The notes under the pieces were generated by a model. It was given only the letters and a program-made list of their open reading frames with translations, made no database searches and was not told the DNA's origin. Position numbers and translations under genes: made by a program. Below are positions 61,926-64,000 of a stretch of 64,000 bases of DNA, piece after piece. The DNA is taken from positions 24,227,212 through 24,291,211 of the forward strand of contig JAGTTD010000016.1 of assembly GCA_018398585.1 (NCBI GenBank), written 5' to 3'. Each line of letters begins with the position of its first letter. Within the stretch, counting starts at the first letter, position 1. This DNA is from Simmondsia chinensis. Lineage: Eukaryota; Streptophyta; Magnoliopsida; Caryophyllales; Simmondsiaceae.

Positions 61926-64000
61926 TATTTTATAAATATTGTATGAGAGAAAGTGAAGATATGGACTCAGTCTAAACGATGGTCGGAGTGGAGTGGTACT
62001 GCAAAACACCCTCAAACGCCTTACTTCGAACACTTAAGAGTCGAGAATGAGGTAGAGATAAGCTTAAAAGCTTAACAGCCTATCTTAAGCCCAATGTAAC
62101 CAGGTCTACGCTTGACAAACTTGACCCAATAACTCGAGCGAGATCAAACTCAACAAGAGTTAGTTGAAGCGAACCAAATTGGGTCACTAATCCAAGATCG
62201 ACACTTTCAATCTTAAGGCTTGACCTTGAAATCCTTAGACCAATAACACAAGTAAAATTCACTTAGTGAGCAAAATTGGGTTACCAATCCAAGGATTGCT
62301 CAAGGCTCGACCTTCAAAACCTTGGTGGTAGTTAAATTCACTTAGTGAACCAAATTACCAAGACCAATGCTTTCAAGCTCAAGGCTTGGCATCAAAACAA
62401 TGGACCAATGGTGCAAGTTTTAATTCACTGTAAAGGAAGGGAAAACTATTGCAATGGGAGGTATAACCTTCTTAAACATCATAATTCACACTAGGATTGT
62501 ATTTGTTGATGCAACTAAAAGCAACAATTAAACTACTCCTATGTAAGCACAAAAAAAAAAAAAGGAAATAAAGTACAAGTGCACTACAGGATATATCTAA
62601 AGAGTTTATATTAGTTTCTGGACCCTTTATTAATCCATGTTATTTTATTTATTGGCTAAACATTTTACAGGTACTCCAAGAGTTAACACAAGCACCTCAA
62701 CACGTCCTAGGTCTTGAACCTCCATGTTCTGCTATAATTTCCCTAATAAAAGGCCTATGTTGAAACCAAAAGTTGTCTTCTTAAAATCCCCCAACTCCTT
62801 CAGTAATTGGACTTGAGGCCCATGGTTCTTTAGCGTCTCAAGTTACTGCCTCAAGCCAAGTGTCAGTCTTTCTTGCAACGTTTCAGATAACTACCTTAAG
62901 CTCGAGCCTTTGATCTTCAGCAGCGTCCCTGGTAACTACCTCAAGTGCTTGCTTAGCTCAAGCTTATGTTCAATCAAGTGTCAGCAACGGGCCTCATTGA
63001 GTAAAGCGGCGTCGTTCCCAACTCCTTAGTTTTTGGTAAACAAATGCCCTCTTTTTATCTATTGATATAGATTCAAAGCAAATAAAACAATTTGACTTTC
63101 AATAATAAGACTCTTGGATGGAACGATAGTAAGGTTTTTCCCATTCTTGAAGCTCTATGTATGCCCCATCTGTTTCAACGGTAAATCATTTGACTACGCA
63201 TCTCTCTCTCAAATGTTCAATGCTTTTGCTCTCATTTCTTGAACCCTAGCGTATGTTGTTTTTGCTTTCTTATTCATTTTCTTTACTTTCCTTGAACCAA
63301 TTCTTGCTAAAGCTGCAACATCCCAAGTTGCACACTGCATTTCCCTCTTCATTGTTGAGGGAGATGGCCTAATCAAGTCACTTTAGCACTTGATTAAGGC
63401 TGATTTTACTGTCCTCACGGGACTTGCCCCAAATGTAAAGAGGGGAATTTCCCTTAGTCATTTAGCATCCTAGCATGGTTTATAAAATTATTTAGATTTG
63501 TGGCACGGTTTGAAAAAAATTTAGCAAAATGGCACAGTTTGAAAATAAAGTTAAATACACCAATGGAAACGACGCGAGAAAGAGTGCCATTACAATTGCG
63601 TGCAAAAGAGCAGTTAAATAAATAAGAAAAAGACAAATCCTTTATACATGTATGGGGTAGTTTAGTTGGGAGGGAGTTAAATAAACCTTGTTAAGGTCAT
63701 GTGTTTGACTCCTACTCCTTGCATTTTCTCATCTTTTTCCATCATTTTTTTTAGATATTCAATCCCACTACCCAATTTTAATATTTTTTTTAATATGTTA
63801 ATGTATAAAAATTACTTATTTATATAAAATATTTTAATGATTTAATTATGTCATAAAAATATAATATTTAAAGAAAAATATAATATAACTATTTTATGTT
63901 TATTTACACCAAATATTCATATATTTTGTTAGTACAACAAATAAATTATGGAAAAATTAGTTTTGGAAAAAATTTAAAAATTAATCAAAAAATAATTTTT
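61926..64000. other. Intergenic DNA, no gene seen
   Basis: AT-rich. At 62130-62440 there are three diverged copies of a ~100-bp unit (AACCAAATTGGGTYACCAAT, CAAGGCTYGACCTT, AAATTCACTTAGTGA). From 62640 on I found no element boundary, RNA gene or credible ORF. Confidence 0.45.
62130..62440. repeat. Degenerate ~100-bp tandem repeat, about 3 copies
   Basis: Repeated AATTCACTTAGTGA...CAAATTGGGTTACCAATCC and CTCAAGGCTTGACCTTCAAA blocks, clearly diverged from each other. Confidence 0.6.

Overview
This is nuclear DNA from a flowering plant, most likely a eudicot. It holds two intron-rich conserved plant genes and the start of a third, embedded in nested retrotransposons and small DNA transposons. 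Everything was read by eye from sequence; family names rest on recognised motifs, not on searches.

Conserved genes. (1) At 2-250 on the minus strand is the 5' end of an organelle-targeted protein, probably a PPR protein, running off the left edge. (2) At 16855-23547 (+) is a six-exon pectin methylesterase of the PME31 type. Its splice phases all close and the catalytic residues are present, giving 319 residues. (3) At 45390-53741 (+) is an eight-exon type I inositol-polyphosphate 5-phosphatase of 499 residues with all signature motifs.

Layout. 0.5-2.1 kb: a LINE remnant, broken by a copia solo LTR, itself broken by a SINE with a 5S-rRNA-derived head. 5.36-12.19 kb: a non-coding Tat-like LTR element (LARD) packed with tandem arrays. 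13.37-15.92 kb: a deleted Ty3/gypsy element. 16.85-23.55 kb: the PME gene, with a hAT element, a SINE and a copia solo LTR in its introns. 25.35-38.89 kb: a 13.5-kb Ty3/gypsy element of the Tat lineage. It has two RNase H domains, a spliced antisense ORF, two large tandem arrays and an antisense F-box gene next to the 3' LTR. 40.77-43.81 kb: an internally deleted copia element. 43.94-44.96 kb: a TRIM plus a gypsy solo LTR. 45.39-53.74 kb: the phosphatase gene, with SINEs, a hAT MITE, an LTR, a TRIM fragment and a MULE-type MITE in its introns. 54.33-59.15 kb: a degenerate copia element with 139-bp LTRs. 59.4-61.9 kb: a foldback element split by a miniature gypsy derivative. The last 2 kb has no recognisable gene.

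Many insertions are delimited by target-site duplications I could read directly: TTTCAAATATGTA, TTATT, GTACC, ACTAT, TATGGGTT, AATAA, TTTAA, TTCATTTTT, GTAGG and CATAC. These make the insertion order explicit. The most unusual items are the F-box gene carried inside the Tat element, the 5S-headed SINE, and the recurring clusters of TCGA-centred palindromes in copia LTRs.
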